A stretch of DNA of 64,000 bases from an uncultured Flavobacteriaceae bacterium (GTDB taxonomy: Bacteria; Bacteroidota; Bacteroidia; Flavobacteriales; Flavobacteriaceae), in contig CANMFO010000006.1 of the NCBI GenBank assembly GCA_947497245.1, positions 1 through 64,000 of the forward strand, written 5' to 3'. The notes below the pieces were generated by a model that saw only the letters and a list, made by a program, of their open reading frames with translations, was not told where the DNA came from and ran no database searches. The first letter of the stretch is position 1. Every line of letters starts with the position of its first letter. Positions 33,171 to 43,110 of the stretch are shown here, piece after piece. Position numbers and translations under genes: made by a program.

Positions 33171-34238
33171 ATGTCCCACAATATTAAACCCGGTGTTGCC
33201 ACCGGTGATGAAGTACAGGCGATTTTCAACTATGCAAAAGAGAAGGGGTTCGCCCTCCCTGCGGTGAATGTTATCGGATCCAATACCATTAACGGCGTAC
33301 TGGAGACCGCTGCAAGCCTCAACGCTCCCGTAATCGTCCAATTTTCAAATGGGGGAGCCCAGTTCAATGCGGGCAAGGGCCTTTCCAACGATGGCCAAAA
33401 CGCCGCCGTACAAGGAGCCGTTGCCGGTGCAAAACACGTGCATCAACTGGCCGAGGCCTATGGGGCAACCGTAATCTTGCATACCGACCATTGTGCTAAA
33501 AAATTGTTACCTTGGATCGACGGGCTTTTGGACGCCAGCGAAAAACATTTTGCCGAAACGGGCAAATCGTTGTTCAGTTCGCATATGATCGATCTGTCCG
33601 AAGAGACCTTGGAGGAAAATATTGAAATATGTAAAGGATATTTGGCAAGAATGGCCAAAATGGACATGACCCTTGAAATTGAGCTGGGCATCACCGGGGG
33701 CGAGGAAGATGGTGTCGACAACTCCGATGTGGATGACAGCAAACTGTACACCCAACCCGAGGAAGTGGCCTATGCCTATGAGGAACTCTCAAAAGTCAGT
33801 CCCCGCTTTACCATTGCCGCTGCGTTCGGAAACGTACATGGGGTGTACAAACCGGGAAATGTAAAACTGACCCCTAAAATTTTGAAAAACTCGCAAGAAT
33901 ATATCAGCGAAAAATACGGCGTGGAACACAATCATATCGATTTTGTTTTCCACGGCGGCTCCGGTTCCACTGTTGCTGAAATCCGTGAAGGGATCAGCTA
34001 TGGCGTAATCAAGATGAACATCGATACCGATCTACAGTATGCCTTTCTGTCCGGGGTACGTGACTATGTGCAGGATAAGGCCGACTTTTTGCAAGGGCAG
34101 ATCGGGAATCCGAACGGGGCCGATGAGCCCAACAAGAAATTCTATGACCCACGGGTCTGGTTGCGCGAGGGGGAGAAGACCTTTGTCGAGCGTTTGAAGC
34201 AGGCTTTTGCCGACCTGAACAACGTCGATACGCTATAA
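33171..34238 (+). CDS. fbaA: Class II fructose-bisphosphate aldolase
   Basis: Cleaves fructose 1,6-bisphosphate to dihydroxyacetone phosphate and glyceraldehyde 3-phosphate with a zinc ion. The 355-residue protein is the long (FbaA/type A) form. Catalytic Asp106 and zinc ligand His107 are in HTDHCAKK. Other ligands lie in [10 protein letters not shown] and [18 protein letters not shown] is the phosphate-binding segment. It is followed 38 bp later by accD; the pair is probably co-transcribed. Confidence 0.97.
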   Translation: MSHNIKPGVATGDEVQAIFNYAKEKGFALPAVNVIGSNTINGVLETAASLNAPVIVQFSNGGAQFNAGKGLSNDGQNAAVQGAVAGAKHVHQLAEAYGATVILHTDHCAKKLLPWIDGLLDASEKHFAETGKSLFSSHMIDLSEETLEENIEICKGYLARMAKMDMTLEIELGITGGEEDGVDNSDVDDSKLYTQPEEVAYAYEELSKVSPRFTIAAAFGNVHGVYKPGNVKLTPKILKNSQEYISEKYGVEHNHIDFVFHGGSGSTVAEIREGISYGVIKMNIDTDLQYAFLSGVRDYVQDKADFLQGQIGNPNGADEPNKKFYDPRVWLREGEKTFVERLKQAFADLNNVDTL

Positions 34239-34276
34239 AGGTTCCCGACAACCCATCTAACCTAAACACGGAAAAT

Positions 34277-35137
34277 ATGACGGCTTGGTTCAAGAGAAAG
34301 GAAAAGGGAATACAGACAGCAACGGAAGAAAAAAAGGACACCCCAAAGGGACTCTGGTACAAGTCCCCCACAGGAAAGATCGTTGAATCGGAGGTATTGG
34401 CAAAGAATTTCTATGTCAGCCCCGAAGATGATTATCACGTCCGAGTAGGAAGTAAGGAGTATTTCGAGATTCTATTTGACAACAACAAGTTCAGGGAACT
34501 CGACGCGAAGCTCACTTCAAAGGATCCGCTCAAGTTCGAGGACACCAAAAAATATTCCGATCGTTTGGCGGCCGCACAAAAAAAAACAGGGCTCCGGGAT
34601 GCCGTTCGCACCGCGATCGGAAAATCCCAAGGCAAGGATCTGGTAGTGGCCTGTATGGATTTCAGCTTCATTGGTGGTTCCATGGGAAGTGTGGTCGGTG
34701 AAAAAATAGCCCGGGCCATAGATTATGCCATCAAGAAGAAAACCCCCTTTGTCATGATCTCCAAATCGGGCGGGGCACGGATGATGGAAGCTGCACTCTC
34801 CTTGATGCAATTGGCCAAGACCTCTGCAAAATTGGCCCAGTTGGCCGAAGCCAAAATCCCCTATATTTCCCTGTGTACCGATCCAACCACAGGGGGCACC
34901 ACGGCATCCTACGCCATGCTGGGCGACATCAATATTTCTGAACCGGGGGCCCTGATCGGTTTCGCCGGACCCAGGGTGGTCAAGGAAGCTACCGGAAAAG
35001 AGCTTCCAGAGGGTTTTCAAACCGCAGAGTTTGTCCTGGAACACGGGTTTCTCGATTTCATTACGCACCGAAGTGAACTCAAAAAAAAGATCAACTTGTA
35101 TATCGATCTGATAGGCAACCTCCCCCTAAGAACATAA
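34277..35137 (+). CDS. accD: Acetyl-CoA carboxylase carboxyltransferase subunit beta, lacking zinc-ribbon cysteines
   Basis: With AccA, transfers the carboxyl group from biotin to acetyl-CoA in the first step of fatty acid synthesis. The crotonase-like core is intact: [48 protein letters not shown] and IGFAGPRVV. The N-terminal region normally contains a four-cysteine zinc ribbon; here residues 25-60 ([24 protein letters not shown]) have Ser where Cys is expected and no Cys at all. The fold segment remains, so the ribbon is probably metal-free. It is 9 bp from the lipoprotein gene downstream. Confidence 0.95.
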   Translation: MTAWFKRKEKGIQTATEEKKDTPKGLWYKSPTGKIVESEVLAKNFYVSPEDDYHVRVGSKEYFEILFDNNKFRELDAKLTSKDPLKFEDTKKYSDRLAAAQKKTGLRDAVRTAIGKSQGKDLVVACMDFSFIGGSMGSVVGEKIARAIDYAIKKKTPFVMISKSGGARMMEAALSLMQLAKTSAKLAQLAEAKIPYISLCTDPTTGGTTASYAMLGDINISEPGALIGFAGPRVVKEATGKELPEGFQTAEFVLEHGFLDFITHRSELKKKINLYIDLIGNLPLRT

Positions 35138-35146
35138 TTCTTTCCC

Positions 35147-35641
35147 ATGAGACCCTGGCATCCTTTGTTGGCATTGCTGGTGTGCTGCTTTTGCTGCGCA
35201 ACCGACAAGGCCGGAACGGATAGCCTGGACACCAATGTACCTACGGAGCAGCCCCAGTCGGGCAAGGTCCGGGTAACGGAGGTGTCCGTGGAGGGGAACG
35301 AAAATGACTACACTTTTTCCGTAACGCTAGAAAGCCCGGATACGGGCTGCGCCCAATACGCGGATTGGTGGGAAATCATCGGATTGGATGGCACCTTGAT
35401 CTACAGAAGGATCCTTACCCATAGCCATGTCGGGGAACAGCCCTTCAGCCGTGCAGGTGGTCCGGTCAATATTGGGGAAAACATCCAGGTTTATGTCCGC
35501 GCGCATATGAACAACACGGGTTATGGCAGTTCGGTATTCAAAGGGTCGGTGGCCACCGGCTTCCTTTCGGAAGAGCTCGATCCCAAGTTTGCAAAAGAGT
35601 TGGAGTCCCAAGTACCCCTGCCCAGCGGGTGTGCTTTCTAA
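35147..35641 (+). CDS. Conserved flavobacterial lipoprotein of unknown function
   Basis: A 164-residue protein with a lipoprotein-type signal (residues 1-16, with several Cys around LLVCCFCC, so the exact lipidated Cys is unclear). The mature part is beta-rich, with a conserved core SPDTGCAQYADWWEI and a GYGSSVFKG strand. Two Cys (in TGCAQ and SGCAF) could form a disulfide. Located 9 bp after accD. I recognise the core from flavobacterial hypothetical proteins but know no function. Confidence 0.75.
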   Translation: MRPWHPLLALLVCCFCCATDKAGTDSLDTNVPTEQPQSGKVRVTEVSVEGNENDYTFSVTLESPDTGCAQYADWWEIIGLDGTLIYRRILTHSHVGEQPFSRAGGPVNIGENIQVYVRAHMNNTGYGSSVFKGSVATGFLSEELDPKFAKELESQVPLPSGCAF

Positions 35642-35716
35642 AACCTGCCTTTGCGGTCGAAATGGGTCCAAATTGATTTATGGGGCAGTGCATGTCGGTC
35701 GATCGAAAAAAAATTT

Positions 35717-35724
35717 TATCTTTG
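35717..35724 (+). promoter_or_regulatory. -7 element of rpsO
   Basis: TAtcTTTG, 54 bp upstream of the rpsO ATG. Confidence 0.5.
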
Positions 35725-35778
35725 CCGCCTGATTGAAAGACAGTCAGATACATAAAAATCATTTAAAATAATATTGGA

Positions 35779-36048
35779 ATGTATTTAACCAAGGAAGTTA
35801 AGGCCGGGATCTTTAAGAAACACGGCGGCGAAGAAAAAAATACAGGTTCTACCGAAGGGCAGATCGCGTTGTTCACACATCGCATCAACCACTTGACCGG
35901 ACACCTTAAAAAAAATCACAAAGATTATAACACCGAGCGTTCCTTGGTGCGTTTGGTGGGTAAGCGAAGAAGTCTTTTGGACTATTTGAAAAAGAAAGAT
36001 ATTGTAAAATATCGAGAGCTTATCAAAGAATTGAATATCAGAAAATAA
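35779..36048 (+). CDS. rpsO: 30S ribosomal protein S15
   Basis: Binds 16S rRNA early in assembly of the small-subunit platform. The 89-residue length is exact for the family. Diagnostic segments: NTGSTEGQIALFTHRINHLTGHLKKN-like core (residues 22-48), then LVRLVGKRRSLLDYLKKKD. It has its own promoter and a strong terminator, yet is followed by pnp at 234 bp, the usual bacterial rpsO-pnp order. Confidence 0.98.
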   Translation: MYLTKEVKAGIFKKHGGEEKNTGSTEGQIALFTHRINHLTGHLKKNHKDYNTERSLVRLVGKRRSLLDYLKKKDIVKYRELIKELNIRK

Positions 36049-36055
36049 TAGTACC

Positions 36056-36087
36056 AGGGGCTGAAAGTTTTCAGCCCCTATATTTTT
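36056..36087 (+). terminator. Terminator of rpsO
   Basis: Perfect 11-bp stem AGGGGCTGAAA / TTTCAGCCCCT (36056-36079) with a two-base loop in the DNA sequence, followed by ATATTTTT. Confidence 0.85.
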
Positions 36088-36137
36088 GCTGAACGCGTTT
36101 CGGCATTTTTGGTTTATCTTAAAATATCCTGAAACAG

Positions 36138-36153
36138 CCCGATCGCTATCGGG
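36138..36153. repeat. Small palindromic element
   Basis: CCCGAT, four bases, ATCGGG in the rpsO-pnp spacer. A looser relative (CCGA tcgt TCGG) is at about 7096-7107. It resembles short palindromes scattered in flavobacterial genomes; no T run follows. Confidence 0.4.
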
Positions 36154-36282
36154 ACGGGAAATTTCAAAAAGCTGCACACGGTTTTTCATTGGTCAACACA
36201 ACACAACAACTCCGACCAGAGAAAATGTCGGAAAGACCATTGTTTAACAGGTCCGCCATAAGGTGGATCCTAAATCAAATCT

Positions 36283-38493
36283 ATGATTCCAAAAGTATTT
36301 AAAGAGGTCATCGACCTTGGGGGCGGTAGGGAGATTTCTATCGAAACCGGAAAGTTGGCAAAACAGGCCCATGGTTCTGTTGTTGTGCAATCGGGGAAAT
36401 GTATGCTATTGTGTACCGTGGTTTCCAATTACAAACAAAGTGATGTGGATTTTCTTCCCCTCACCGTTGATTATCGGGAAAAGTTCGCAGCTGCGGGCCG
36501 TTATCCCGGAGGGTTTTTCAAAAGAGAGGCCCGCCCAAGTGACGGTGAAGTATTGACCATGCGATTGGTGGATCGCGTATTGCGACCACTTTTCCCAAAG
36601 GACTACCACTCCGAAACACAGGTAATGATCCAACTGATGTCGCATGACGAAGATGTAATGCCCGATGCCATGGCCGGTTTGGCGGCATCCGCTGCGATCC
36701 AGTTATCCGATTTCCCTTTCGAATGTGCCATTTCCGAAGCCAGAGTGGGTCGGGTAAATGGTGAGTTTGTCATCAACCCGACACGGGCACAATTGGCAGA
36801 ATCTGACATCGATATGATGATCGGTGCTTCCGCCGATTCAGTAATGATGGTGGAAGGTGAGATGGGCGAGATCTCGGAAGAGGAAATGACCGACGCGATC
36901 AAATTTGCGCACGAGGCCATCAAAGAACAGGTAGCCGCCCAAACAAGATTGGCAGAAGCCTTCGGAAGAAAGGAAGTTAGGGAATACGAAGGAGAGGCCG
37001 AAGATGAGGAGTTGGCCAAAAAAGTGCACGACCTTGCCTATGATAAGGTCTATGCCGTAGCCAAAGCCGGTTCCGCCAAACAGGAAAGAAGTGCCGCTTT
37101 TGATGCCATCAAAGAAGAGGTAAAGGCCACTTTCTCGGAAGAGGAACTGGAAGAAATCGGGGACATGGTCTCCAAATACTACTACAAGGCTGAAAAAGCT
37201 GCCGTTCGTGACCTGACTTTGAACGAAGGTTTGCGATTGGACGGCCGCAAGACCGACGAGATTCGTCCAATCTGGTGCGAAGTGGATTATCTACCTTCGA
37301 CCCATGGTTCAGCAATCTTTACCCGCGGGGAAACCCAAGCCTTGGCTACCGTAACATTGGGAACCTCAAGGGACTCCAATCAAATAGACATGCCTTCCCA
37401 TGAAGGGGAGGAGCGTTTCTACCTCCATTACAACTTCCCCCCGTTTTCAACTGGGGAGGCAAGGCCCATCCGTGGTACTTCAAGAAGGGAAGTGGGCCAT
37501 GGTAACTTGGCGCAACGTGCTTTAAAGGGAATGGTCCCTGAGGATTGCCCCTATACCGTGCGGGTAGTTTCGGAAGTACTGGAATCCAACGGTTCTTCTT
37601 CCATGGCTACCGTATGTTCGGGCACAATGGCCTTAATGGACGCCGGGGTACAATTGAGAAAACCGGTTTCCGGTATTGCCATGGGGCTCATTTCCGATGC
37701 CGATTCGGGAAAGTACGCCGTACTTTCTGATATCCTCGGGGATGAGGATCACCTGGGTGATATGGACTTCAAAGTTACCGGTACCGCAGATGGAATCACC
37801 GCATGCCAGATGGATATCAAGGTAAAGGGACTATCGTATGAAATCTTGGTGAATGCATTGAAGCAGGCCAGGGATGGTCGTATGCATATCCTTGAAAAAT
37901 TAACGGAAACGATCGCGGCACCAAATGCAGATGTGAAAGCACATGCTCCTAAAATGGTGACAAAAATTATTCCGAACGAATTCATCGGTGCCCTCATCGG
38001 ACCTGGTGGAAAAGTAATCCAAGAACTTCAGAAAGAAACGGGTACTACCATTGTTATCAATGAAGACCCCGTTACCGAAGAAGGTATCGTTGAAATTTTA
38101 GGTACGGACCAAGATGGTATCGACGCTGTATTGGCCAAGATCGATTCTTTGATGTTCAAGCCCGAGGTAGGGAGCATCTATGAAGTGAAGGTCATTAAAA
38201 TGCTGGATTTCGGGGCCGTAGTGGAATATCAGGACGCCCCGGGCAACGAGGTGTTGCTCCATGTTTCGGAACTGGCATGGGAACGCACCGAAAACGTATC
38301 CGACGTAGTGAACATGGGCGATGTTTTTGACGTCAAGTACATGGGCACCGATCCAAGGACCCGTAAGGACAAAGTATCGCGCAAAGCATTGCTGCCAAAG
38401 CCGGAAGGCTACAGGGAAAGGCCTCCGCGAAGCAATGACCGAGATCGTGGCAGGAACGATAGAAACAGGGACAGAAAGCCCCGAAGGGACTAA
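36283..38493 (+). CDS. pnp: Polynucleotide phosphorylase
   Basis: A 3'-5' phosphorolytic exoribonuclease that degrades mRNA. Domains in order over 736 residues: RNase PH 1 (about 10-145), all-alpha linker (150-240), RNase PH 2 (about 300-530, with [14 protein letters not shown] and [17 protein letters not shown]), KH domain (about 560-620, with [12 protein letters not shown]), S1 domain (about 627-700, with [21 protein letters not shown]-like core). A disordered R/D-rich tail ends the protein and may bind RNA. Followed by a terminator. Confidence 0.98.
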   Translation: MIPKVFKEVIDLGGGREISIETGKLAKQAHGSVVVQSGKCMLLCTVVSNYKQSDVDFLPLTVDYREKFAAAGRYPGGFFKREARPSDGEVLTMRLVDRVLRPLFPKDYHSETQVMIQLMSHDEDVMPDAMAGLAASAAIQLSDFPFECAISEARVGRVNGEFVINPTRAQLAESDIDMMIGASADSVMMVEGEMGEISEEEMTDAIKFAHEAIKEQVAAQTRLAEAFGRKEVREYEGEAEDEELAKKVHDLAYDKVYAVAKAGSAKQERSAAFDAIKEEVKATFSEEELEEIGDMVSKYYYKAEKAAVRDLTLNEGLRLDGRKTDEIRPIWCEVDYLPSTHGSAIFTRGETQALATVTLGTSRDSNQIDMPSHEGEERFYLHYNFPPFSTGEARPIRGTSRREVGHGNLAQRALKGMVPEDCPYTVRVVSEVLESNGSSSMATVCSGTMALMDAGVQLRKPVSGIAMGLISDADSGKYAVLSDILGDEDHLGDMDFKVTGTADGITACQMDIKVKGLSYEILVNALKQARDGRMHILEKLTETIAAPNADVKAHAPKMVTKIIPNEFIGALIGPGGKVIQELQKETGTTIVINEDPVTEEGIVEILGTDQDGIDAVLAKIDSLMFKPEVGSIYEVKVIKMLDFGAVVEYQDAPGNEVLLHVSELAWERTENVSDVVNMGDVFDVKYMGTDPRTRKDKVSRKALLPKPEGYRERPPRSNDRDRGRNDRNRDRKPRRD

Positions 38494-38510
38494 TTTTTTC
38501 CCAGTACAAC

Positions 38511-38545
38511 AAAAAGGCCCCAACGGAAACATTGGGGCTTTTTTG
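38511..38545 (+). terminator. Terminator of pnp
   Basis: Stem GCCCCAA / TTGGGGC flanked by A and T runs (arms about 38513-38523 and 38532-38543), 18 bp after the pnp stop. Confidence 0.85.
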
Positions 38546-38609
38546 TGTTTTGACGCAACCTTATGGCCCTTTGATAGACTTATATATACAGCTAAATGGA
38601 TTTCGAGCT

Positions 38610-39575
38610 ATGAAAAACTACCTACTCCCCTTTCTTGGCCTCCTTCTGTTCTCGTGCAACAATGACCTGGATGACAATCTGTCGCGTCCATCCGACGGAG
38701 AAAACAATGTCCCCGTACAAAAGGATGTTTTTACCGATGCCGAAGATATCCTTTTCACAGATTTGGAGGGAAATGATCATGGAATGGGCTGCGACGTCAC
38801 TTTTTGTTATGGATATGGCGGCGCCATCCCCGATAGTGACAGGGTTCTGAAAGATTTCCCAATTCCGATTGCCCTACCGGAATCCTTTGATTTGAGCCAG
38901 TTCCTACCACCCGTGGGAGATCAAGGACAACAAGGGTCCTGCGTTTCATGGGCGATCTCGTATTATATGAAGAGCATGCAGGAAAAAATACAGCACGGCC
39001 ATGACTTTGATGGCAATACCGTACTAAGCCCGGCGTACACCTACAACCAAATGGTAAACGGGGCGTGCGGCGCGGGTTCCGACATCGCACTGACCCTGGA
39101 CCTGGTAAAAAGCAAGGGGGTCAGTTCCATTGCGACTTTCCCCTACACACCGGACAGCTGCAGTGCCCTTCCCTCCGAAACGGACGACCTGGAGGCGGCC
39201 AGGGCCAAAATTTCGGACTATAGGATCCTTAGCGGCAACAATATGGTCGGTGAAATGAAGGCCTTGATCAACGACCAAAGGCCTATTGTCCTGGCCGTGG
39301 GCTTGGACGGGACATTCGGCGCCAAGGACCATATGGGCCTCAGCGCCTATCGTGAACATACGGTAAGCCCCGACGATATATTGGCGGCACATGCCATGCT
39401 GGCGGTAGGGTATTCCGATACGTACCAAGCCTTTAAATTGGTCAATTCCTGGGGACCCGAATGGGGAGATAGTGGATTCGTTTGGATCGACTATAGCGCT
39501 TTTGAAAGGGTGTTGGACCCGACCTATGGCTTCAAGGTAATCTGTCAGGCCTTTGTGGCCTTTGACGAACCATGA
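38610..39575 (+). CDS. Papain-family (C1) cysteine peptidase lipoprotein
   Basis: A 321-residue lipoprotein (signal ending LLFSC, Cys16). The peptidase domain carries a complete papain triad: Cys111 in GDQGQQGSCVSWA with oxyanion-hole Gln105, His261 in AAHAMLAVGY, and Asn279 in LVNSWGPEWG. The pro-segment of about 80 residues before the domain has two Cys (GMGCDVTFC). Export to the periplasm or surface is expected. The ATG at 38610 is chosen since the longer frame starts inside the pnp terminator. Substrate unknown. Confidence 0.9.
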   Translation: MKNYLLPFLGLLLFSCNNDLDDNLSRPSDGENNVPVQKDVFTDAEDILFTDLEGNDHGMGCDVTFCYGYGGAIPDSDRVLKDFPIPIALPESFDLSQFLPPVGDQGQQGSCVSWAISYYMKSMQEKIQHGHDFDGNTVLSPAYTYNQMVNGACGAGSDIALTLDLVKSKGVSSIATFPYTPDSCSALPSETDDLEAARAKISDYRILSGNNMVGEMKALINDQRPIVLAVGLDGTFGAKDHMGLSAYREHTVSPDDILAAHAMLAVGYSDTYQAFKLVNSWGPEWGDSGFVWIDYSAFERVLDPTYGFKVICQAFVAFDEP

Positions 39576-39677
39576 TTTAATCCTATCTTTTTGCCAGGAC
39601 GCCCAAGGTATTTCCAAAATGGCGGTTGGATCTGCAATGGAAGCACAACAATACAATGAATAAAATATGATCGGTAT

Positions 39678-40247
39678 TTGGAGCTGGACCAACTGATAAA
39701 GAGTTGTATCAAAAAAGATCGAAAGGCACAGGAAGCACTGTACAATCAGTACAAAAAAAAGCTGTTTCCCGTTTGCCTAAAATACTGTCGTTCCCATACC
39801 GAAGCGGAAGACCACCTGCACGATACGTTCATTACGATCTTTGGCGACATCAAAAAATACAAGGGAAAGGGATCGTTTGAAGGTTGGATGAAACGCATTG
39901 CCATCAATAAGGCCATCGACAAATACAAAAAACAGAACACATTTGAATTGGCAGACCACAAAGCGGCCAGCCTGTCCGGGGACGAAGATGTATCCATATA
40001 CGAGAACGACCTATTGCTTTCTTTCGAAATCCTCATGGCCCTGATCCAAGAACTGCCGCACCAATATCGGATCGTCTTCAACCTGTATGAGTTGGACGAT
40101 TACCCGCATAAAGAAATTGCGGCTCTGTTGGGGATCACGGTGGGCACCTCAAAATCGAACCTGCACCGTGCCAAAAGCCTATTGAAAGGGAAAATTTTAG
40201 ATCATAACAACCAAGGGGCCATCAAAACGAACAGCCATGAAAGCTAA
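39678..40247 (+). CDS. ECF-type RNA polymerase sigma factor
   Basis: A 189-residue sigma-70 family factor with region 2 (about residues 20-90; EAEDHLHDTFITIFGDI and SFEGWMKRIAINKAIDKYKK) and region 4 (about 125-175; LPHQYRIVFNLYELDDYPHKEI, then GTSKSNLHRAK). The start is a TTG, the first possible start after an in-frame stop at 39657. A near -7 element (TATCTTTT at 39584) lies upstream. Its 3' end overlaps the next gene by 11 bp, so the two are a translational unit. The downstream protein is its likely regulator. Confidence 0.92.
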   Translation: MELDQLIKSCIKKDRKAQEALYNQYKKKLFPVCLKYCRSHTEAEDHLHDTFITIFGDIKKYKGKGSFEGWMKRIAINKAIDKYKKQNTFELADHKAASLSGDEDVSIYENDLLLSFEILMALIQELPHQYRIVFNLYELDDYPHKEIAALLGITVGTSKSNLHRAKSLLKGKILDHNNQGAIKTNSHES

Positions 40248-41661
40248 AAAAGATCTTGGAAAACTGATCAAGGACCGTTTGGCACATGCCGAGGCCGAGC
40301 CCAAGGACGGACTGTGGGACGCTATTGAGAAAACCTTGGAACAAAAACGGAAGAAAAGGGCAGGCTTCCTTTTGCTCTGGATAAGCTCGGCCCTACTCTT
40401 GGGAACGGTATCGATCACATATTTGGTGAGAAGTACATCGGGTACCGGGGAAGGTACTCCAACTATGGAAGTCCCGTCCGACGATGCAGACTCTTTGAAC
40501 AATGGTGACAGGAACGGAACCGGTACGTCCATACCGATCCACGCTTCCGAGGCCGAATTCCAAGGGGCCGGTCCCGACACTTCCAGTGGTCCCGAAGCAT
40601 CGTCCCAAGAAATTCATGAAACATCCAGTACCCCGAGGGATAGGACAAAAAGTCCCATCAAAAGCACAGGTCCGGGCAATACGGCCTCTTTTGTAAGCCA
40701 AGATGCCGAAAGCTCCACTAAGGGCTCCCCACCAAAAACGGATTCCACCCCTGTCGCTCCCCTACGGCAAAATCCGCAGGAAAACGCCACCCACATCGAT
40801 ACGCTCTTGAAGGGGAAGGTCGTCAGTGACGACACGACCGGTCCGACCACCAATTTGATCAAAAAAAGGACGGAAGAAGAAACCCAGCCTGAAAGAGATT
40901 CCCTCACGGCAAAAAGGAAGCCCGCGGAAAAACCCAAAAAAAATACTGAAGACGTGCTTCCCAAACCCCAGTCAGATCTGTCCAATTGGTTAATATCGGT
41001 GCAGGGCGCACCTACCTTTTATTCTTTTATTTCCAGTGGAACTCCCTACGGTCAAAGTTTGTCCTCCGGGAAGGTAACCACCGGCCTTTCAATGTCCTAT
41101 GGGGTTTTGCTCAATATTCCCCTCTCTGAGAAACTCACCTTTAGACTGGGGTATCGCAGATCCAATTTTGCCTATTCCGTAAAGGATGCCACGAGTGGTC
41201 TGGCCAATAGCGGAAATGGTGCCATCCTCACCGATCGCGCCATACAAAGAAATGGGAACACCATCCCCAGTGCGGTGTTGCAAAGCGTCAATTCTGGAAA
41301 TGCGTTTACCTTGAAACAAAAGATGGGCCATACCGACATCCCTTTTGAAATTTACTATACCCTGAAAAAAGGGAAAATAACTATCGATGCGATCGGCGGA
41401 ATAAGCGTCCTATTTTTGGGAAGCAATTCCATTACCCTTAAAAACGAGGGGGGAAGCGTGGATATCGGTAGTATGAAATATCTAAAAAAGGCCAGTTTCA
41501 GCCCAAATGTGGGTTTGGGCCTTCGCTATCGGCTATCGGAAAGGCTACGGCTCGATCTGGAACCGACTTTGCGGTACCAATTAAACGCATTTGATGGGGA
41601 AAATAGAGATCTGCATCCGCTGATTTTTGGAATTTATACCGGTGCGACCCTAAAGCTGTAA
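40237..41661 (+). CDS. Anti-sigma-like inner-membrane protein with outer-membrane beta-barrel domain
   Basis: A 474-residue protein with three parts. Residues 1-41 are cytoplasmic and charged, with LWDAIEKTL resembling a sigma-binding helix. Residues 42-64 form one membrane helix. Residues 65-245 are a low-complexity Pro/Ser/Thr/Lys-rich linker long enough to cross the periplasm. Residues 250-474 have the alternating strands of an OmpA/PorT-like beta-barrel (LISVQGAPTFYSF, FRLGYRRSNFAY, GLGLRYRLSERLRLDLEPT). No classical signal peptide. Overlap with the sigma gene suggests it controls that factor. The spanning topology is an inference. Confidence 0.75.
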   Translation: MKAKKDLGKLIKDRLAHAEAEPKDGLWDAIEKTLEQKRKKRAGFLLLWISSALLLGTVSITYLVRSTSGTGEGTPTMEVPSDDADSLNNGDRNGTGTSIPIHASEAEFQGAGPDTSSGPEASSQEIHETSSTPRDRTKSPIKSTGPGNTASFVSQDAESSTKGSPPKTDSTPVAPLRQNPQENATHIDTLLKGKVVSDDTTGPTTNLIKKRTEEETQPERDSLTAKRKPAEKPKKNTEDVLPKPQSDLSNWLISVQGAPTFYSFISSGTPYGQSLSSGKVTTGLSMSYGVLLNIPLSEKLTFRLGYRRSNFAYSVKDATSGLANSGNGAILTDRAIQRNGNTIPSAVLQSVNSGNAFTLKQKMGHTDIPFEIYYTLKKGKITIDAIGGISVLFLGSNSITLKNEGGSVDIGSMKYLKKASFSPNVGLGLRYRLSERLRLDLEPTLRYQLNAFDGENRDLHPLIFGIYTGATLKL

Positions 41662-41808
41662 GGTTTCCTACCTTCCAAGCGACCATTTATACACGTATTT
41701 TGTGCCGTTTAACCGAAAAATCAAGTTTTTTCGACCATTTTGTAACATTTGTGGCATTTCAACGTATAAGTATATGCAGTCTATGCGACCCGAACTTAAT
41801 TTATATAC

Positions 41809-42672
41809 ATGAGACAGCTCAAGATCACAAAACAGGTCACCAATAGGGAGACCGCATCCTTGGACAAGTACTTGCAGGAAATTGGCAAAGTAGACTTGAT
41901 AACCGCTGATGAGGAAGTAGAATTGGCACAACGCATCAAGGCAGGCGACCAGATCGCTCTTGAAAAACTGACAAAGGCCAATCTTCGATTCGTGGTATCG
42001 GTGGCGAAGCAGTACCAAAACCAAGGTCTTACTTTACCCGATTTGATCAACGAGGGAAACTTGGGATTGATCAAAGCGGCACAACGTTTCGATGAAACCC
42101 GAGGGTTTAAGTTTATCTCGTACGCCGTTTGGTGGATTCGTCAATCCATATTGCAGGCATTGGCCGAGCAGTCGCGTATTGTACGCCTGCCCTTGAATAA
42201 AATTGGATCAATAAACAAGATCAACAAAACATTTGCTTTCCTGGAGCAGGCACATGAACGCCAGCCCTCCGCCGAGGAGATTGCAAAAGAATTGGATATG
42301 ACCGTGGAGGATGTCAAGCAATCCCTCAAAAACTCAGGCCGTCACGTATCTATGGATGCCCCCTTGATCGACGGGGAAGATTCCAACCTATACGATGTAC
42401 TCCGTAGTGGGGAATCGCCAAATCCAGATCGGGAACTGTTGCACGAGTCGCTCCGTACCGAGATCGAACGCGCTTTGGAAACCTTGACACCAAGGGAGGC
42501 CGACGTGATCCGTTTGTATTTTGGTCTTGCCGGGCAACATTCGATGACCTTGGAGGAAATCGGTGAAACTTTTGACCTGACCAGGGAAAGGGTGCGCCAG
42601 ATTAAGGAAAAAGCGATCCGAAGGTTGAAACATACCTCGAGAAGCAAAATATTGAAGACCTATCTAGGCTAG
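41809..42672 (+). CDS. rpoD: Primary RNA polymerase sigma factor RpoD/SigA
   Basis: The housekeeping sigma factor, 287 residues. It lacks region 1.1 and the non-conserved insert, as is normal in Bacteroidota. Region 1.2 begins at about residue 17. Regions 2.3-2.4 are in [20 protein letters not shown]. Region 3 holds RLPLNKIGS to about 195. Region 4.2 is [20 protein letters not shown] near the C-terminus. It recognises the TTG/TAnnTTTG promoters seen across the window. A -7-like element (AAcaTTTG) lies 58 bp upstream. A terminator follows. Confidence 0.97.
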   Translation: MRQLKITKQVTNRETASLDKYLQEIGKVDLITADEEVELAQRIKAGDQIALEKLTKANLRFVVSVAKQYQNQGLTLPDLINEGNLGLIKAAQRFDETRGFKFISYAVWWIRQSILQALAEQSRIVRLPLNKIGSINKINKTFAFLEQAHERQPSAEEIAKELDMTVEDVKQSLKNSGRHVSMDAPLIDGEDSNLYDVLRSGESPNPDRELLHESLRTEIERALETLTPREADVIRLYFGLAGQHSMTLEEIGETFDLTRERVRQIKEKAIRRLKHTSRSKILKTYLG

Positions 42673-42769
42673 TCCTAGGGACAAATTGCGTGTTAATTAT
42701 TCCTTAATATTGGAAATTTGGCATATAAGTTGTAATTTGTAACCGTAACAACAGTTATCATGACTGTTC

Positions 42770-42791
42770 GTTTTTTGATTGATGAATAAAC
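42770..42791 (+). repeat. 22-bp repeat, copy 2
   Basis: Identical to 4077-4098. Here it runs into the left arm of the rpoD terminator hairpin. Confidence 0.6.
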
Positions 42792-42816
42792 TCCGGCTGA
42801 TTACCGGAGTTTTTTC
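42788..42816 (+). terminator. Terminator downstream of rpoD
   Basis: Nine-base arms AAACTCCGG and CCGGAGTTT with a seven-base loop, then a T run. It lies 115 bp after the rpoD stop. Confidence 0.8.
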
Positions 42817-42879
42817 ATTTATGTCCACTGCCCTTCCTACAGGCCTTGTATCGTAGGCATTGTATAATTTTTTTACACT

Positions 42880-43107
42880 ATGGAACCCGCAAATACCCAG
42901 CCCAACAATCCACTGCACGGTGTGAAGCTTGTGGCTATTCTGGAACACCTGACAGATCTCTATAGCTGGGACGAGCTGGCTGCGAGGGTCAACATCAACT
43001 GCTTTAAGAGCAACCCCTCCATCAAATCATCCCTCAAGTTTCTGCGCAGGACCCCGTGGGCCAGGGAAAAAGTGGAACGCTTGTACCTGAAATCCATAAA
43101 AAAATAG
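42880..43107 (+). CDS. VF530-family DNA-binding protein (DUF2132)
   Basis: A 75-residue soluble protein matching the VF530 family closely: [15 protein letters not shown] near the N-terminus, [12 protein letters not shown] in the middle, and [20 protein letters not shown] toward the C-terminus. The NMR structure of the Vibrio member suggests a DNA-binding role; the biological function is unknown. It is separated from trmL by 3 bp, so they are probably one transcript. Confidence 0.9.
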   Translation: MEPANTQPNNPLHGVKLVAILEHLTDLYSWDELAARVNINCFKSNPSIKSSLKFLRRTPWAREKVERLYLKSIKK

Positions 43108-43110
43108 GAC

